From Annulohypoxylon bovei var. microspora (Eukaryota > Ascomycota > Sordariomycetes > Xylariales > Hypoxylaceae): DNA of 64,000 bases. The stretch covers positions 62,001 through 126,000 of the forward strand of contig MU405276.1 in NCBI GenBank assembly GCA_022836615.1, read 5' to 3'. Below the pieces are notes generated by a model. The model saw nothing but the letters and a program-made list of their open reading frames with translations, was not told where the DNA came from and did no database searches. The position numbers and the translations under genes were made by a program. Below, piece by piece: positions 34,420 through 46,932 of this stretch (position 1 is the first letter of the stretch; every line of letters starts with the position of its first letter).

Positions 34420-36417
34420 ATGGCCTTTACGGCTGTTCATTATCCGACTGACAAAGACCAGGGGCATATTCCCTATTGGCCCGAAAATGAGGAGCTGGGG
34501 GTGGCAAGCGAAAACTTCTTTGACCAATTCGTCACCTTTGATGGCTCAGATCCCGCGGCGCTGGGCGGCGGGGGGAACTTGCTCGACGACCCCCCGAGCC
34601 CTTCTATCCTGCTCGAGTCCCTAAATGAGAGGCTTGCCAACTCGTCGGCCAGTGAGCAGGGCACGCAATCTGGGCAGGCCCAAAGCGAATCATCAGCTAC
34701 ATCTGTGTCGCTAGATATCCCCCTAGTATCTTGCTCCGAAGCAGCGCCTTTACAGCATTGCAAGTCTGTTCCAGCGGAGCTCACCAATCCTCTGCTGGCA
34801 GACCCTGTGTTGAGCGGTGGTTCGATTTCGGACTCGGAGTTGCTCCGGTTGGAAGGTATTTCTCTCAAGTCGCCAAACCCAAGTGCCACAGCGCCTTCGA
34901 GCCCGCCTTTTGCTACAGGTTCCCCAAGCCCGCGCAAACATAGCCGTGTTCTGGAGTCTATCTATGCTACATTCCGTCGGGCAACACACCGCTCAAAACC
35001 TCGGAAGGTCCATGATCCCCCAATGGAAGTAAATACGGGGATAATGATGCCGGAGATGTTCAAGAGAGGAGAGCATGCATCCTACGACTTGCCAGCCAGT
35101 CTTGATTTAAGCGATTTCGCAGATATTAAGCTAGAAGAGATACCGGGACCGGTAGATAGTCACGGTATACCCGTCTCGCCACCGCTTACCGGCCGGATCC
35201 CTCCCTCCCAGCACTCAAACGACGTTTTGAATTTCGTCAACGGCCATTTCGACGACCCATTCTGCGACAGTCTGCTAGCTCCACCCGCCACCATCATCCC
35301 AGCGGGGAAGAGTCACGATGCCAATCTGAACACACCCATCGACACCCCAGCTCTGAACGACGATCCCTTCTATGACGGAATGAGCATGCTAGACACCTCG
35401 TTCCGCCCCCAGCCCAAGCTGCGAAGCACAAGCTCAGCCGAGTGGCCGATGGAAGGCCTCCTGACCAGCGACACCAACGCCAACAACGTCTGGTCGTCCT
35501 CTCCCCCGGGAGCAGGCCCATCCTACATCCCCGACGGCGGAAACCCCATGGCAAGCCCCGGGTGGTGGGATCCGCCAAACGGCCACCACCGCAACAGCAC
35601 CTCCCTCAACCTACCCATGCACAACCACCAACCGGACCTCCCCTACGAATACGGCACCAACGCCGACCTCGCCGGCCTCATGATCCACATGCCACAACCG
35701 CGCGCGCCGCCCGCCGCCGTTCTCAGCGCCAACGCCAACGACCCATACTACGCCAACGCGCCGCGCCAGCACCGCCGCCACTACAGCGAGCAGCGGCGTC
35801 CGCGCCCGCGCGCCCCATCGTCCGGAGCGCGCCACTACGCCGGGGGCGGCGGGGGCGGCGCCGCATACCCCCCGGGAACGCCGCTGACGTCGCCGCGCAA
35901 GGTCTCGTCCAGCTCGTCGACGGCGTGCTACACGCTGCGCGAAGAACCGCCGTCGCCTACGCCCGCGCCGCGCCACCGGTCCGCATCCGGCTCCGCGCTC
36001 GCGGTGCGCAAGCGGCGGTCGTGGCGCGGGCGCGCGAGCCTAGCCACTGAGCCTGGGGCAGCCGCGGCGCGGTCGGCCTCGTCGTCGTGTCGGCCCGGCG
36101 GGGGGTTCGACGCGCACCCGCACACGCCGCGCGCGATGCGGCGGGCTAGTCTAAACAACATGCGCGGAGACAGCGGTGGGGGGCTGTCGATCGAGTTCTG
36201 CAACTACACGCCGAGCGACAAGAAGGTGCTGATGAACGGGGTGGCGCCGAGCGGGTCGAGCAAGACGAAGGCGCGGCGCGAGCGCGAGGCCCAGGAGCAC
36301 AAGCGCCAGATGGGCGAGGCGTACATGCAGGCCATCCGCGCGGCCGGCGGCGACGTCGATAAGCTCAGGCAGAACGGGTTTTTTAATAATAACGAGCAGG
36401 AGGCCTGGCAGGCCTGA
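34420..36417 (+). CDS. wetA: Developmental regulatory protein WetA
   Basis: WetA is the last regulator of the BrlA-AbaA-WetA conidiation cascade, needed for spore wall maturation. The single-exon ORF encodes 665 residues. The diagnostic part is the C-terminal domain (about 589-649): a FCNYTPSDKKVL block, then GVAPSGSSKTKARRERE and an alanine-rich helix ending AAGGDVDKL. The N-terminal segment (FFDQFVTFDGSD, about 33-44, and the LLRLEGISLKSP block near 145) also fits. The middle is long, Pro/Ser-rich and disordered. GC content rises steeply from about 35300 to 36350, with Gly and Ala runs. The C-terminal domain identity is strong; no intron is needed. Confidence 0.88.
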   Translation: MAFTAVHYPTDKDQGHIPYWPENEELGVASENFFDQFVTFDGSDPAALGGGGNLLDDPPSPSILLESLNERLANSSASEQGTQSGQAQSESSATSVSLDIPLVSCSEAAPLQHCKSVPAELTNPLLADPVLSGGSISDSELLRLEGISLKSPNPSATAPSSPPFATGSPSPRKHSRVLESIYATFRRATHRSKPRKVHDPPMEVNTGIMMPEMFKRGEHASYDLPASLDLSDFADIKLEEIPGPVDSHGIPVSPPLTGRIPPSQHSNDVLNFVNGHFDDPFCDSLLAPPATIIPAGKSHDANLNTPIDTPALNDDPFYDGMSMLDTSFRPQPKLRSTSSAEWPMEGLLTSDTNANNVWSSSPPGAGPSYIPDGGNPMASPGWWDPPNGHHRNSTSLNLPMHNHQPDLPYEYGTNADLAGLMIHMPQPRAPPAAVLSANANDPYYANAPRQHRRHYSEQRRPRPRAPSSGARHYAGGGGGGAAYPPGTPLTSPRKVSSSSSTACYTLREEPPSPTPAPRHRSASGSALAVRKRRSWRGRASLATEPGAAAARSASSSCRPGGGFDAHPHTPRAMRRASLNNMRGDSGGGLSIEFCNYTPSDKKVLMNGVAPSGSSKTKARREREAQEHKRQMGEAYMQAIRAAGGDVDKLRQNGFFNNNEQEAWQA

Positions 36418-37280
36418 GCTGATCGGGCTCTCTGGCACGGGGTGGGAGTTTATGGCTTGTTGGTTGGCTTGACGACGCGGGTGTACGAATAATGGCTGTG
36501 TACTTGTAATGTGTGTGTGCGTGCAATGTGCGTATGCGCGCGCGCGCGTAACCTCCTTTCTCCTGGCACTAATTACTACACACTCTACGCGTGGCGGGTG
36601 CATAGAATGCGCAAAAGTAGGTATCTAGGTGAGATTGTCATAATAGGCAGGGAAGGGGCCTACCTAATTAATCGAGCTACTATAAAAGTTTTAAAAGGGG
36701 TGGTTAGGGATCTTAAAATAAATTTATATTTATACTACATTGGATCAGACATTTGGAATATCCCCTGCGCTACTTATTTAAGTACATTGTCCTACCGGGA
36801 GGTGCTGATTATGTAATGCAGGGGATAGTTTGGGCACAGTGCCATATAGTACCGTTAGCACATGGGCCATTTAATCTGGCGTCGTTCCGAGTCCTGTTAG
36901 GCTTACAATCAGGGTGTTTAGAGAATCATGGTCTTATTCAATACTTTCCTATCAATTGGGACTTTACTGGTGTTCAATAGCACTTGACTTGATGACAACC
37001 TCGCAATATTCCGCGGGAAGACCTTGATTTGTGGCGCACTAGCATGATGTTCAAAGTCTGTTATCAACCCAGGTGGGGTATATGGTTTACCTAGGTAGGT
37101 AGTGATGGTTATGGCCGCAACATGTAGAAACAAATGGACTAGATTAAGATACCCATACCCATCCTCCGAGCGTGAGCACGATCTAATTTCCTACCTGCTA
37201 CAGCTAACATCGTAGAATCCTCATGGCCGATGATATGTTTAATGAATATCAAGAATGGGCCTTAGGAAATCCATATTTTG
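36418..37280. other. Intergenic between convergent genes
   Basis: These are the 3' flanks of wetA and of GMP synthase. A (CG)n run lies at about 36536-36548 and an ACCTAGGTAGGTAG word at about 37090. ORFs in this stretch show no family character. Confidence 0.5.
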
Positions 37281-39678
37281 TTACGACAACTCGATGGTAG
37301 CCGGTGGCTTGCTCGTCGTGTTGTAGAACACACAACTTACCCCCTCGACCTCATTGACGATCCTTGTTGATACGTCCATGAGGAAGTCCATGTCGAATTT
37401 GTACGCTTCAGCACTCATGAAGTCCTTAGTCTGAACGGCACGCAGCAAGCAGAGGTAACCTTCGTATCGTTTATCACCCTTTAGGATTGTTAGTCATTGG
37501 TGGCAGGAGAGGCAAATTATGGGGCTACTTACCATGACTCCTACAGCCTTGTTCGTGTCAATACCAGCGTAGGCCTGACTGATATCGTTATAGAGACCGG
37601 CTTCCTTGATCATGCTAATGAAGATCTTTAAACAGAGTTAGCACGAGTAATACTTAATGCGGACTAGAATAGGCAGTTAAACTGACGTTATCAGCCTTCC
37701 TCGCTATCTCTACACGTTCCGGGGTTACTTCGCCGAGAATTCGGATAGCAATTCCAGGTCCAGGGAATGGCTAATGAGAAGAAAGTTAGCAGAGTTTTCT
37801 GAATACACTGGTGTATACCCTTAGTCCAGTCTTCGAACAGCGCACACCAAGATAGCCTAGAACTTCTAGGGTTAAAGTATGACTTACATGTCTCATAACG
37901 AGTTCTTCGTTGATACCTAGCTCGCGGCCAAGGGCTCTAACTTCGCTATACCATCAAGGTTAGTATTATAGTGCATTGGGCTTGCGTCGCGATGGTATCG
38001 ATCTTGGCTTAGTAGACTTACTCCTTGAATAACTCTCTGAAAGGCTGAAACGCGTTAGCTTTTATTTAATGCGAAAATTACGTCTTCTTACCTCAATTAG
38101 CTTGAGACCCTGCCCATCCATCATCCGTTGCGGTAGCCCGCCAACATTATGATGTGTCTAGTTTGTCGTCAGTTCCACACCTCAGAATAAGCGTATGTGA
38201 TGCATAGAGCATACCTTGATAGTTGCAGAAGGGCCCTTGAAAGATATGGATTCGATGACATCCTAGTAAAAAAGAGTTAGACCATATGACTGACAGATGA
38301 CAGAAAAGGGATTGGAAAATCCTCACCGGGTATAAAGTGCCCTGAAGAAACCACTGGACTTTTCCGGCGTTGGGCGTGTTTTCGGCGGCCTTCTCAATTT
38401 TGATCGCCTCTTCTTCGAAGATATCGATGAATGTGTTGCCGATGATCTTCCTCTTTTGCTCCGGGTCTAACACTCCCTTGAGTTTTGAAAGGAATATTTG
38501 CGAGGCATCGACAACAGTCAGGTTGATTCCTATATGCTCTCCAAGTGACTCCTTCACTTGCTGGCACTCGTTGAGACGCATGACACCGTTATCAACAAGC
38601 ACGGCGTGAAATCTGTCGCCAATTGCCAGTTTCACTACGATGGCGGCGTTAGCAATCCATTTCAAGCATGAATTATAAAAGTGGAGACATCCGATTTTCT
38701 CATTCATGGACTCGATCGGGAAGGGGGATGAGAGCATAACGTACTTAATTTCGCGGCAACTGTCGAATCCACTCCACCGGAGACAGCTCCGATCACTTGG
38801 CCACTGCCTACAAGTTTCCGAATTCGTAAGACTTCCTTCTCAAGGAAATCCGTCATTGTCCAGTTTTGGTTGACAGCACAAATACCGACGGCGAAGTTCT
38901 TGAGAAGCTCGGTACCACGAGGAGTATGAGTGACCTCGGGGTGGAACTGTATACCGAAGATTGGCTTAGTCTCGTGCGCGATGCTAGCATGCGGCGAATT
39001 TTGGGTCGTAGCAATTGTACGAAACCCAGCTGGTAGCTGACTCAGCTTGTCACCATGGCTCATCCAGCTGCAACTTGGTTAGAGTAACTTATTAGACATC
39101 GCAAATTGGACATACTCACACTCGCATGCTGCCATTATCAGATAGACCTTCATAGAGTCTATCAGCATGGCCGCCACTTAACTGCGGTGTAAGGTCCTAA
39201 CATATTACGAATGTTAGTAGCCCGGACTTAATAATTGAGAGACCTAAGAGGCCTAGTGAATTCGTACCGCTTGTCCATATTCTCGCTTGGTGCCTGCAAC
39301 CACGTTGTCTTTACTCAAGTTCCATGCTATCTCTTGAAGACCATAGCATATGCCCAGAATAGGTACACCGAGCTCGATGAAAGCCGGGTCAACGTGAGGC
39401 GCATCGTCATCGTAAACTGAAAACGGGCCACCAGACAGAATGATTCCCTTTGGCGTCCAGCTGATATCCGACAGTTTTGTGGTACACCTGTATGATATAT
39501 TGGTGAAAATAATCCTTAAAGCTTAAGAAAATGTAACCTACGGAAGCATCTCGCTGTAGATGTTTAATTCTCGCAGTCGTCTCGTAATGAGATGCGTGAA
39601 CTGAGAACCGAAGTCCAGTACGAGAATGGTGTCGTAGGCATTGTGGGGGGCCTCAGCTTGCTCAATTGAAGCCGACAT
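37281..39678 (-). CDS. GUA1: GMP synthase (glutamine-hydrolysing)
   Basis: It converts XMP to GMP with glutamine and ATP, the last step of guanine nucleotide synthesis. The gene starts at 39678 (MSASIEQAEAPHNAYDTILVLDFGSQ) and runs through about ten small exons to TAA at 37281 (ending TSKPPATIELS). The glutaminase half shows GGPFSVYDDDAPH, the nucleophile in ILGICYGLQ and FGIQFHPEVTHT. The ATP-pyrophosphatase half shows the P-loop AVSGGVDSTVAAKL, then VLVDNGVMR and FLQGTLYP. The C-terminal dimerisation domain includes HHNVGGLP, LGINEELVMRHPFPGPG and the final DTNKAVGVM blocks. Intron count is unusually high for the window. All core motifs are in frame after splicing by eye, so it appears functional. 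Confidence 0.92.
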
Positions 39679-40402
39679 CTTGAATGGGGATTCTATATAT
39701 CGAAAAGTTTAAAGAATCAGTCCGAAGATATTTTCCCTTACGTTTGATGGCTTTATGGCGACCCCAAGGGCAAGTGGAAGCGTTTGTTATCTCACAGATC
39801 TGGCCGAGAAAAAAATATTGTCGAGGGGTTCACTCAGAATTTCTTATCGGGCTATCTTATCAATCCTAAAACGGCTTAGCGAGGGGTAACTTGTTAAAGT
39901 GGTCCACTCACTGACTCAGTGACTCATTAGGTAAGAATGCGCTTACATAAATGACATAAAAAGTGGAAGCAGGTACTTAGGTACTTCCAAGCTTTAAAAA
40001 GGGGTTAAACTCTCAGTTTATATAACATTGCTTGAAATGAAATGAATAACGTGGTTCTTAGATTCTAAAATCCTTTTGTATTTATTTGACACGCAGTGTT
40101 ATTTATTAGGTACGAAAGTACGAAGGCCATATCCAAGTTTCACACGGTTCTTGCCAAATGCGTGATTAAATCAGCAATTGATCGGTACTGTGGATCAGCC
40201 TCAAACTAGGTACCTACTGTAAACCTCAGGCCTAATAGTGATCTTTCCGCTAAAATTTAGTGGTTAACCGCTATAATCCAAGGCACTCAGCCACTGAGAC
40301 AAAGCTTCTCACAGTGCACAAAGGCCTCCAGGCTCATGGAGTTTACACGGCTTTAATCCCTCGCTGTCAGTCTCTTATACCTCGGAATCAACTATCTAAT
40401 AT
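39679..40402. other. Intergenic, no gene seen
   Basis: This is the GMP synthase promoter (left edge) and the 3' flank of the NLR gene. AT-rich, with AGGTACTTAGGTACTT (about 39973) and CTAGGTACCTACTG (about 40206) words. No RNA gene was recognised. Confidence 0.5.
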
Positions 40403-43400
40403 TCAAAATAATGATGTAAACGTTGTATCATCGAAGTTGCAGTCAATAATTATAACTCTATCGTCCCTAGGCCAGAAAAGAGACCCATCTTCCGTTAATA
40501 CACAATGACTCGCGCTGTTCTGTCCAATCCAATCTCGTGGTATGAAGTAAAACTTGCTACAGGTTTCTCCGTGGCTAAATGTGGTGTTAATCGAATAACT
40601 CCAAAGCCAGAAATGGCGATCTAAGAAAATCAATTTCGACCCGTGGATAATTCCTAGAGGTATATGGATTTGAGAAGATATTTCTTTTGGGATTCGGGAA
40701 ACCTCTAAAGAAGGTAGATATGTCTCATTGTCGTTGTTAGGTAACTTGGCGATTAAACTAATCATAGAGTCATTTTCAATCACACCCTTAGGGAGGATTT
40801 TGTGAGTATGGAGGAGAATGCTACTTCCATCCCGAGTCAGGATAGCATTGCTGATTACTCTGTTGGACTTGGTTTCTCCATTTAAAGATAAGTTATCGTC
40901 GATCATCTTTTCAAGTTCCGAGGTATTATTTACCCCTGTCTCAGACACCGAGCTGTGATGTATGTCATGATATGGCATAGAATACAAGTTCTCAATTCCT
41001 GTCCATGTGTAGGCGTGCATTTCTAGCGCCCCGTATGCTAGAATGGTATTTTCTTCCGTGGGGTGACATAACCACTTGCTTTTACTACGCTTCACAGCAA
41101 GATTAGAGCTGGTTTGAAGATTGCCGTCTTTGGTGGAGCAGACAAAACATTCTTCTTCTGTCAGGATGAAAAGTCTTTGTCCATCATGATTAAGGATTAT
41201 TTGTTCGATATTGTGACCGTTGAAATTGATGTGTGGGGAAGGTAGGGATGATATAGCAACGTTCTTTGTGCCGTGCCTGTCAAGGACTTTGACTTGAATA
41301 TCGCCGGCGAGGTCTGCGACGGCTACGTAATTCCCATTCTTACTCCACTTGATATGGGTCACGGGGAGAAAGTTATAAAAACGTGCGAATTCAATCCCCT
41401 CGAGATTTCCCCTCCGGAACAAGGTCACAGTTCCATCTTCGTAGCCGACGCAATACAACGTGTTGTCCGGAGCTAGGGCAAATGCAGTCACTACTTCGAA
41501 TCGACCTATCCACTCCTCCGAGAATTTAGATAGCGCCGTGGACGATTGATCTTCGCTATTGGTGTCGTTGATATGTTCCTCGGACTCCAAGAAACGGGCG
41601 AGACTATTTGATTCCCAGGCGTTAATCGACCCATCGCGAAGATCGTAGAACCGCCGACTATCGGGGCTAAACGATAGTTCGGTCACTAGGTTCTCTGATG
41701 AAAGCTGATAGATAACTCTAAAGTTCGCGAAATCCCAGACACGCACTGAGCCATCGCTACTGCTAGTCGCAAAGAGCCTCCCATTTAGACTTGCCGTAAT
41801 CTCATCTGCAGTCCAACGTGTCCCAGCCTCGATATTTTCGTCGGTTATGGGGTGCCACTTGAAAATACTTCCATCTTTGTAGATGCCAAGAACATGACCT
41901 GTGATTGGATTCCAGGCCAATCGGTCCACTGCGAACCAATTCGACGATCGTCGGCGTAAATCCTTCACTCTTTTGCATCTATTGATACAGCGCCCATCGT
42001 GGAGCCTCCAGACACAAAGGGGGGCACCCCTATATGATACAGCGACTTGTGTTTTGTCGCCATTGAATTTGAGGCAAATCGGAGAGCTGAATAATGTTCC
42101 ATCAAGCCGTGCTGTGTCTTTCAAGAGACTCGGATTCAATATTTGCCATCCACTGTCGAAGTTGTCGCATTCAATATGCCTTATAATATTGTCATCACCG
42201 CCAAGCAGCAATTTGCGGTCATTTTTGGCGAAGGTTATAGTCAATGCCTTAGTATATGGAGGATTTGCCGTCGACGTGAGTAGGTCCCCTGAAGGAATAG
42301 TCCATATTTTGGTGCTCTTCATTCCGTAACTCGCTAAGCTAGTACCGTTTCCATTCAAAGCCATAGCTGTCACTGGTTCCCCATGTGAGATAGTCGTAAT
42401 CTCTAAGAAGTTTAACGAATCCCACACGTGTACTATCCAGGTAGAGTCAAGGACTGCTACGTGTTTACCAGCACAACTAATCTTCAAAGCTTGAGCATTT
42501 TCAGGAAGAATATGGCGGCAAAGATGATCACTCCACTTGGTACATTCATTCCCGACGACTTTGATTTTTGTCGAGGAAGCAAATTGCTTATAAATCATGG
42601 ACTCTGTAGGGCATAACTCTGGGATAATCTCGTACAACATTCCTGGCTTTGAGATGATAGTTTGGGGAAATTTACCGACAAGCTTAATGAGATCGGTAGC
42701 CCACTTAAGAACAAACTCGAGATCTAATGAACGGTCAAGGGTTTGATTCCCCACGGGATTTTGACACTCTATGTTATGGACAAAAGATGTTATAACTTTC
42801 GAGGCTGTGATTAGAACTTCTAGTTGTCGAAGCAGTCCTATTGCGTGGATCCAAATCAGCGCAGAAGGGCCGCGGAAAAACTTCACAAGCAAATCAAGGC
42901 ATTTGGAACTAGTGGTGTTGCTTTGGCCTAAATGAAATGACCAGTTGACCGCGGAGTAAAAGACAAAGGGCTCGCTCGTTTGGAGAGCATGTTCACCTTG
43001 CGATAATTTCCATCGAAGTTCCGGATCCTCTAACACCCGTAGAGTATTTATGAGTAATTTCTCATGAGTCCACTGGGGGTGAATTAAGAAATTCTTTGAA
43101 GAGTTCATGAAGTAATCACGAGCCGTATAATGCAGTAAACTGACTGCATTGCTTTCTTCAACTCTTATGAACTGTCCACAAGCGTCTTTAATCGTTCTCT
43201 TCAAGTCAAGAAATCCTTGAAACTCCGGTTGAAGTGCTTGTGAAATCTCTTTCAAATTAAGAGGACGATGAGCACAAATACACCATTCAAACAGAGTCCT
43301 TATGAGCCGGTTGGTAGACCCCCTTGTCGAACTAATGAGACTCTGTTCCATCCGTTCATAAAGCTGGGTCATGTCGTCTGGTATATCTTCAAGAACATCA

Positions 43401-45269
43401 TTGATGTCCTCTTCTGTGTGGCATCCCATAATCTCCTCTAGCACTAGTTTAGCCCAGAGAAAGTTTCCTTCTGAACGTGTTACGATGATCTGAATAAGCT
43501 GCTGGAGAAATTGCTGGCTACCACGCATGTGCTTGAGTTCCCGCTTAATTAGGAGTTCAATATCTCCATGATTATGGCCGCTACCTATCTTCTCTAATTT
43601 GGTGACAGGTACAATATCCGAAAGCTTATCCATGTTGATGGATATTGAATCTGCATTTCGGCTTAGGATAAACACTCGTAGAGGCGCTTTCGCATTAAGT
43701 AGGCTCATGAGGCACTGCAAAAGAGATTTCGGAGCGTCTGACTCATCTAGGGCGTCAATGACCCAGTATATCGGCTCTCGGTATTCTATATTGAAAAATA
43801 GATGTTCGAATGTGTTCCGCCAAACTAAGAAAGGGTCTCCGGAGTCAAGACTCAGGCTTTCTGCCGACGAACCGTTTAACGCCTTCCTAAATTCAGGTAT
43901 ATCCTTTGCGAGTTGCATTGCAAGAGAGACTAAACCTCTCGCAATGGAACGTTTATTTTGATCAGAGTACTTGAAATGGAAGAACTGGCACGGGAGACCC
44001 AACTTTCGAATGTGGTTGATGAGGAATGCTGATAGTACTGATTTTCCGTTACCTGGTGGGGCGCTAAACCACAGTATGCGGGATTCGAGGGATGGCTCGA
44101 GCCAGGAAATTATTTCTGTTTCGCTAAGAAACCACTCGCATGTGTTGGGAATCCATAAACGCTTTAAAGAATCGTACTCGTCTTCAGTATCAGAGCAGTC
44201 ACGGAAGAGTTCTTGGATATTCGTTGCAGTTTGAAATAGTTTTGTATCAGCCCCTTTGATTGCCGCCCGATTGAATTGTGCTGCTAGAAATTTAATAGCA
44301 TTTTTGACGTTAATGTAGTTGGGATCAGTTGGACTTGAATATTTACAGACATCATGATGATCGGCTTGTAAGGGTTTGGATATTTCAGCCGGATAGCCTA
44401 ACACAGATGATTCTTTTTCTACTACCATGATCTTCTTGGGTCCGATAGAGGTTGCCAGAGTTTCGTAGAAAGACCAAATGGAAAGTTTTGGTGCCAAGTG
44501 ACGGAATTGTTCGTTCAGTTCTTCGATGGCAGGAGAACTCTTATATAGGTCTGAAATGAAGTTTTTGGATGATTGAAAGGAAATAGCGAGGAGGTTATTC
44601 AGAATCTCTGCTAAATTGGTGCCACGATGAGGAGTAGACAGGAATATAACAGCAGATATAGAGGAGATTATGCTTTTGTAATTTTCGTCAAGAAACCCCA
44701 GAAGATAAGCTTTTTTGAAGACCAAGCCTCCCATACTATGGACGACGAAGATGATAGGATTCTTCCCAATATCTAGATCAGCTCCATCGTCGTCTCTTGA
44801 AAATCGCATCTCGAACAATAGTTCCTTAGCGAAGTCAGTAATGCTCGCTATGCTTCTTGTTGCGCCCCGCCAAGCCGCGTTGTAGCCGAATGTCAAGATG
44901 CGAGCTTTAGCAATGTCGGGTTCAAACGGTAGCCATAACCCGGGCCAAAACAAAGACGGATCATGGTTCTTTGACCAAGTCCGTTGGCTATGACCCCCAA
45001 GGCCATGGACGAAGATAATGTCGAAGGAGGCAAACTCCGGCTGATGAACCACGTGAAGGCCCAGGCCAGAAAATGAAGGAGACGGGCTACGACGGCTAGA
45101 ATTAGAGCCAGTGTTTAATAATGCGCCCAAGAGCTCTCCTGTTCTTCCGCGAGATGGATTGGATTCAACTGGGTCTAAATTTGGGGTCTTCCTTGAACGG
45201 AAGCGCTTGAGCTTTAGATCTATTAGTTCGCGACGTGGAAGAAATCGATTCAGAATAATCACTTACCAT
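40403..45269 (-). CDS. SesB-like hydrolase / NACHT / WD40 NLR-type protein
   Basis: This fungal NLR-like receptor has about 1600 residues. Residue numbers follow the open frame beginning at 45262. An N-terminal alpha/beta-hydrolase (about 75-335) shows HGLGG (86), the nucleophile elbow VHSMGG (Ser176) and a catalytic His in ADHHDV (about 302). A NACHT ATPase follows with Walker A APPGNGKS (401-408) and Walker B YWVIDALDES (499-508). A helical linker and degenerate WD40 repeats (about 905-1450) complete it. The open frame begins with GTG, so the true ATG is probably at 45267-45269. It is followed directly by a GTAAGT donor, with an AAAG acceptor near 45207. In known fungal NLRs the WD40 part senses a ligand and the hydrolase executes. 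The WD repeats are divergent, not near-identical as in HET-E. Confidence 0.88.
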
Positions 45270-45734
45270 TTTCAAACGTGGCCTGAAGCTACCGGCATTA
45301 ACTTACTCAAAACTGAGAAATGTTGGAGTTTTGGAATACTCTACTAGGTATTATTTAGAGTAGGACTTAGCGGGGCTATATTTGGATATTATCATGCCAT
45401 AGTAAACGAAGAAAATCCGATGTTAGGTTGAATCTGTTGGCGATGCAGGCTCTGCACCCCGGTCCACAAACCCCCCCTCTTCGCCCCACGATCGTCAATG
45501 CAGGCTGTTGGTTAGGTACATCAACCAATAGCAGACCCTAGAATCTCTGTGGCGCATAATACTACCACCCAACGGCATTGGCCTTTCGATAAGTACCTAC
45601 CTAGATACCTAGGTGCTGAGAAGGGCGATGCGCCACGCTCCCCTACATCTTCATGACTTTAGAGAGAGAAGTTAATATCAGTCTCTAACTTAAGAGTAAT
45701 CGTTCGGGAAACCATAGTTTGACCAAGTATCAGC
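45270..45734. promoter_or_regulatory. Divergent promoter, NLR and fructosamine-kinase-like gene
   Basis: These 465 bp lie between two divergently transcribed starts and must serve both. An AAGTACCTACCTAGATACCTAGGTG copy of the dispersed word is in the middle (about 45590-45615). No other clear motif is seen. Confidence 0.5.
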
Positions 45735-46932
45735 ATGGATACTACTCTCCAAGCCCTCATAGATTATTCTCAGGGAGCGTCTCTTCCATTTACAGAAGAG
45801 TTTCGGGTCGACGACAACGTCCTTTCCAAATTTCCGAAAAACACAAAAGTTCTATCCGCTAGGTTAGTCGTTTTCGTACGTCGGAATGGACAGTAACGGC
45901 CCGGTTACACATCAAACTCCCCGACGAGTCTGAGGAATGGTACTTTCTCAAGTCTGCCCCTGAAAACCATGGCCGTAGGATGATGGAAGGTGAGTTCTGT
46001 GCGATGTCCGAAATATATAAATGGGCCCCGGATCTGGTCCCTAAGCCACACTCATGGGGAAAATACGCAACCAAGGACCTCGACGCTTACTTTTTTCTTT
46101 CTGAATATGTTGATATGAATGAAAGCTTGCCGGCCCCAAACCAATTGTGTGCCAAGCTAGCTCACCTTCATCGTGAGAGCCGGTCCCCAAATGGTCAATT
46201 CGTTTTTCATGTTACAACTTGTCAAGGCCGTGTGCCTCAGCAAGTTTCTTGGGAGAAAAGTTGGACAAGGTTTTTCACCAGGCTTCTTAAGAATGTGATC
46301 CAACTAGATTCTAGCGTTAACGATCACTGGGAAGAACTCAATCAACTGGAAGAGCAACTGATCTCTACTGTTATCCCTCGATTGCTAGACGTCCTGGTTG
46401 AGGGTGGCAGGACGATAAAGCCTAGTCTAATCCACGCCGATCTTTGGGAAGGCAACAGTGGCACCGCTTCTAAGAACGGCAATGTTGTTATATTTGATTC
46501 TGCCGCGTTTTATGCTCATAACGAGATGGAAGTCGGCGATTGGCGATGCTACTATAACAAAATTAGTAACCCGGCTTATACGAATGCTTACCTTTGCCAC
46601 CATGGTCCAAGCGACCCTGAAGAGGAATGGGACGATCGAAATCGGCTCTATAGTAGGTATCTATTACAACGTTATTTATTCCGTCAACCATCTTGGACAG
46701 GGAAAAGCTGTACGTCAACTGTAAGTTGTCACAATATCTGGATGCGGAGCAGGTAAATGACTTATAAAGGACCAGTGCTTATTCTGATATGCATTATCTT
46801 ATTGATAAATATGCCCCCTTCCCTCCCGACAAAGGACCTCCGAAACTAGACCAAACCCAGATAGTACTTACATCTATCGGTCGAGCGAAACCACACATTG
46901 GATTGATACTGTTGTGGTTCAAATGTTCCTAA
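45735..46932 (+). pseudogene. Fructosamine/ketosamine-3-kinase-like gene with two frameshifts
   Basis: Family members phosphorylate sugar adducts on proteins so that they can be removed. The start (MDTTLQALIDYSQG to KNTKVLSA) is followed at about 45861 by a frame change. The expected continuation, SEWTVTARLHIKLPD, is one frame off with no room for an intron. The long middle is intact: YFLKSAPENHGRRMMEGEF, then the catalytic loop LIHADLWEGNSG and the metal-binding VIFDSAAFYAHNEMEVGDWR. Near 46652 the frame changes again: DRNRLYS, then YYNVIYSVNHLGQGKAVRQL. This leads through a probable 55-nt intron into AYSDMHYLIDKYAPF and a stop at 46930. Two indels within good coding blocks suggest a recent pseudogene, or base errors in the assembly. 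Confidence 0.72.

Noticed and set aside
40255..40375. Possible degenerate tRNA-like segment after the GMP synthase gene
   Set aside because: No cloverleaf with matching stems and no clear A/B boxes by eye.
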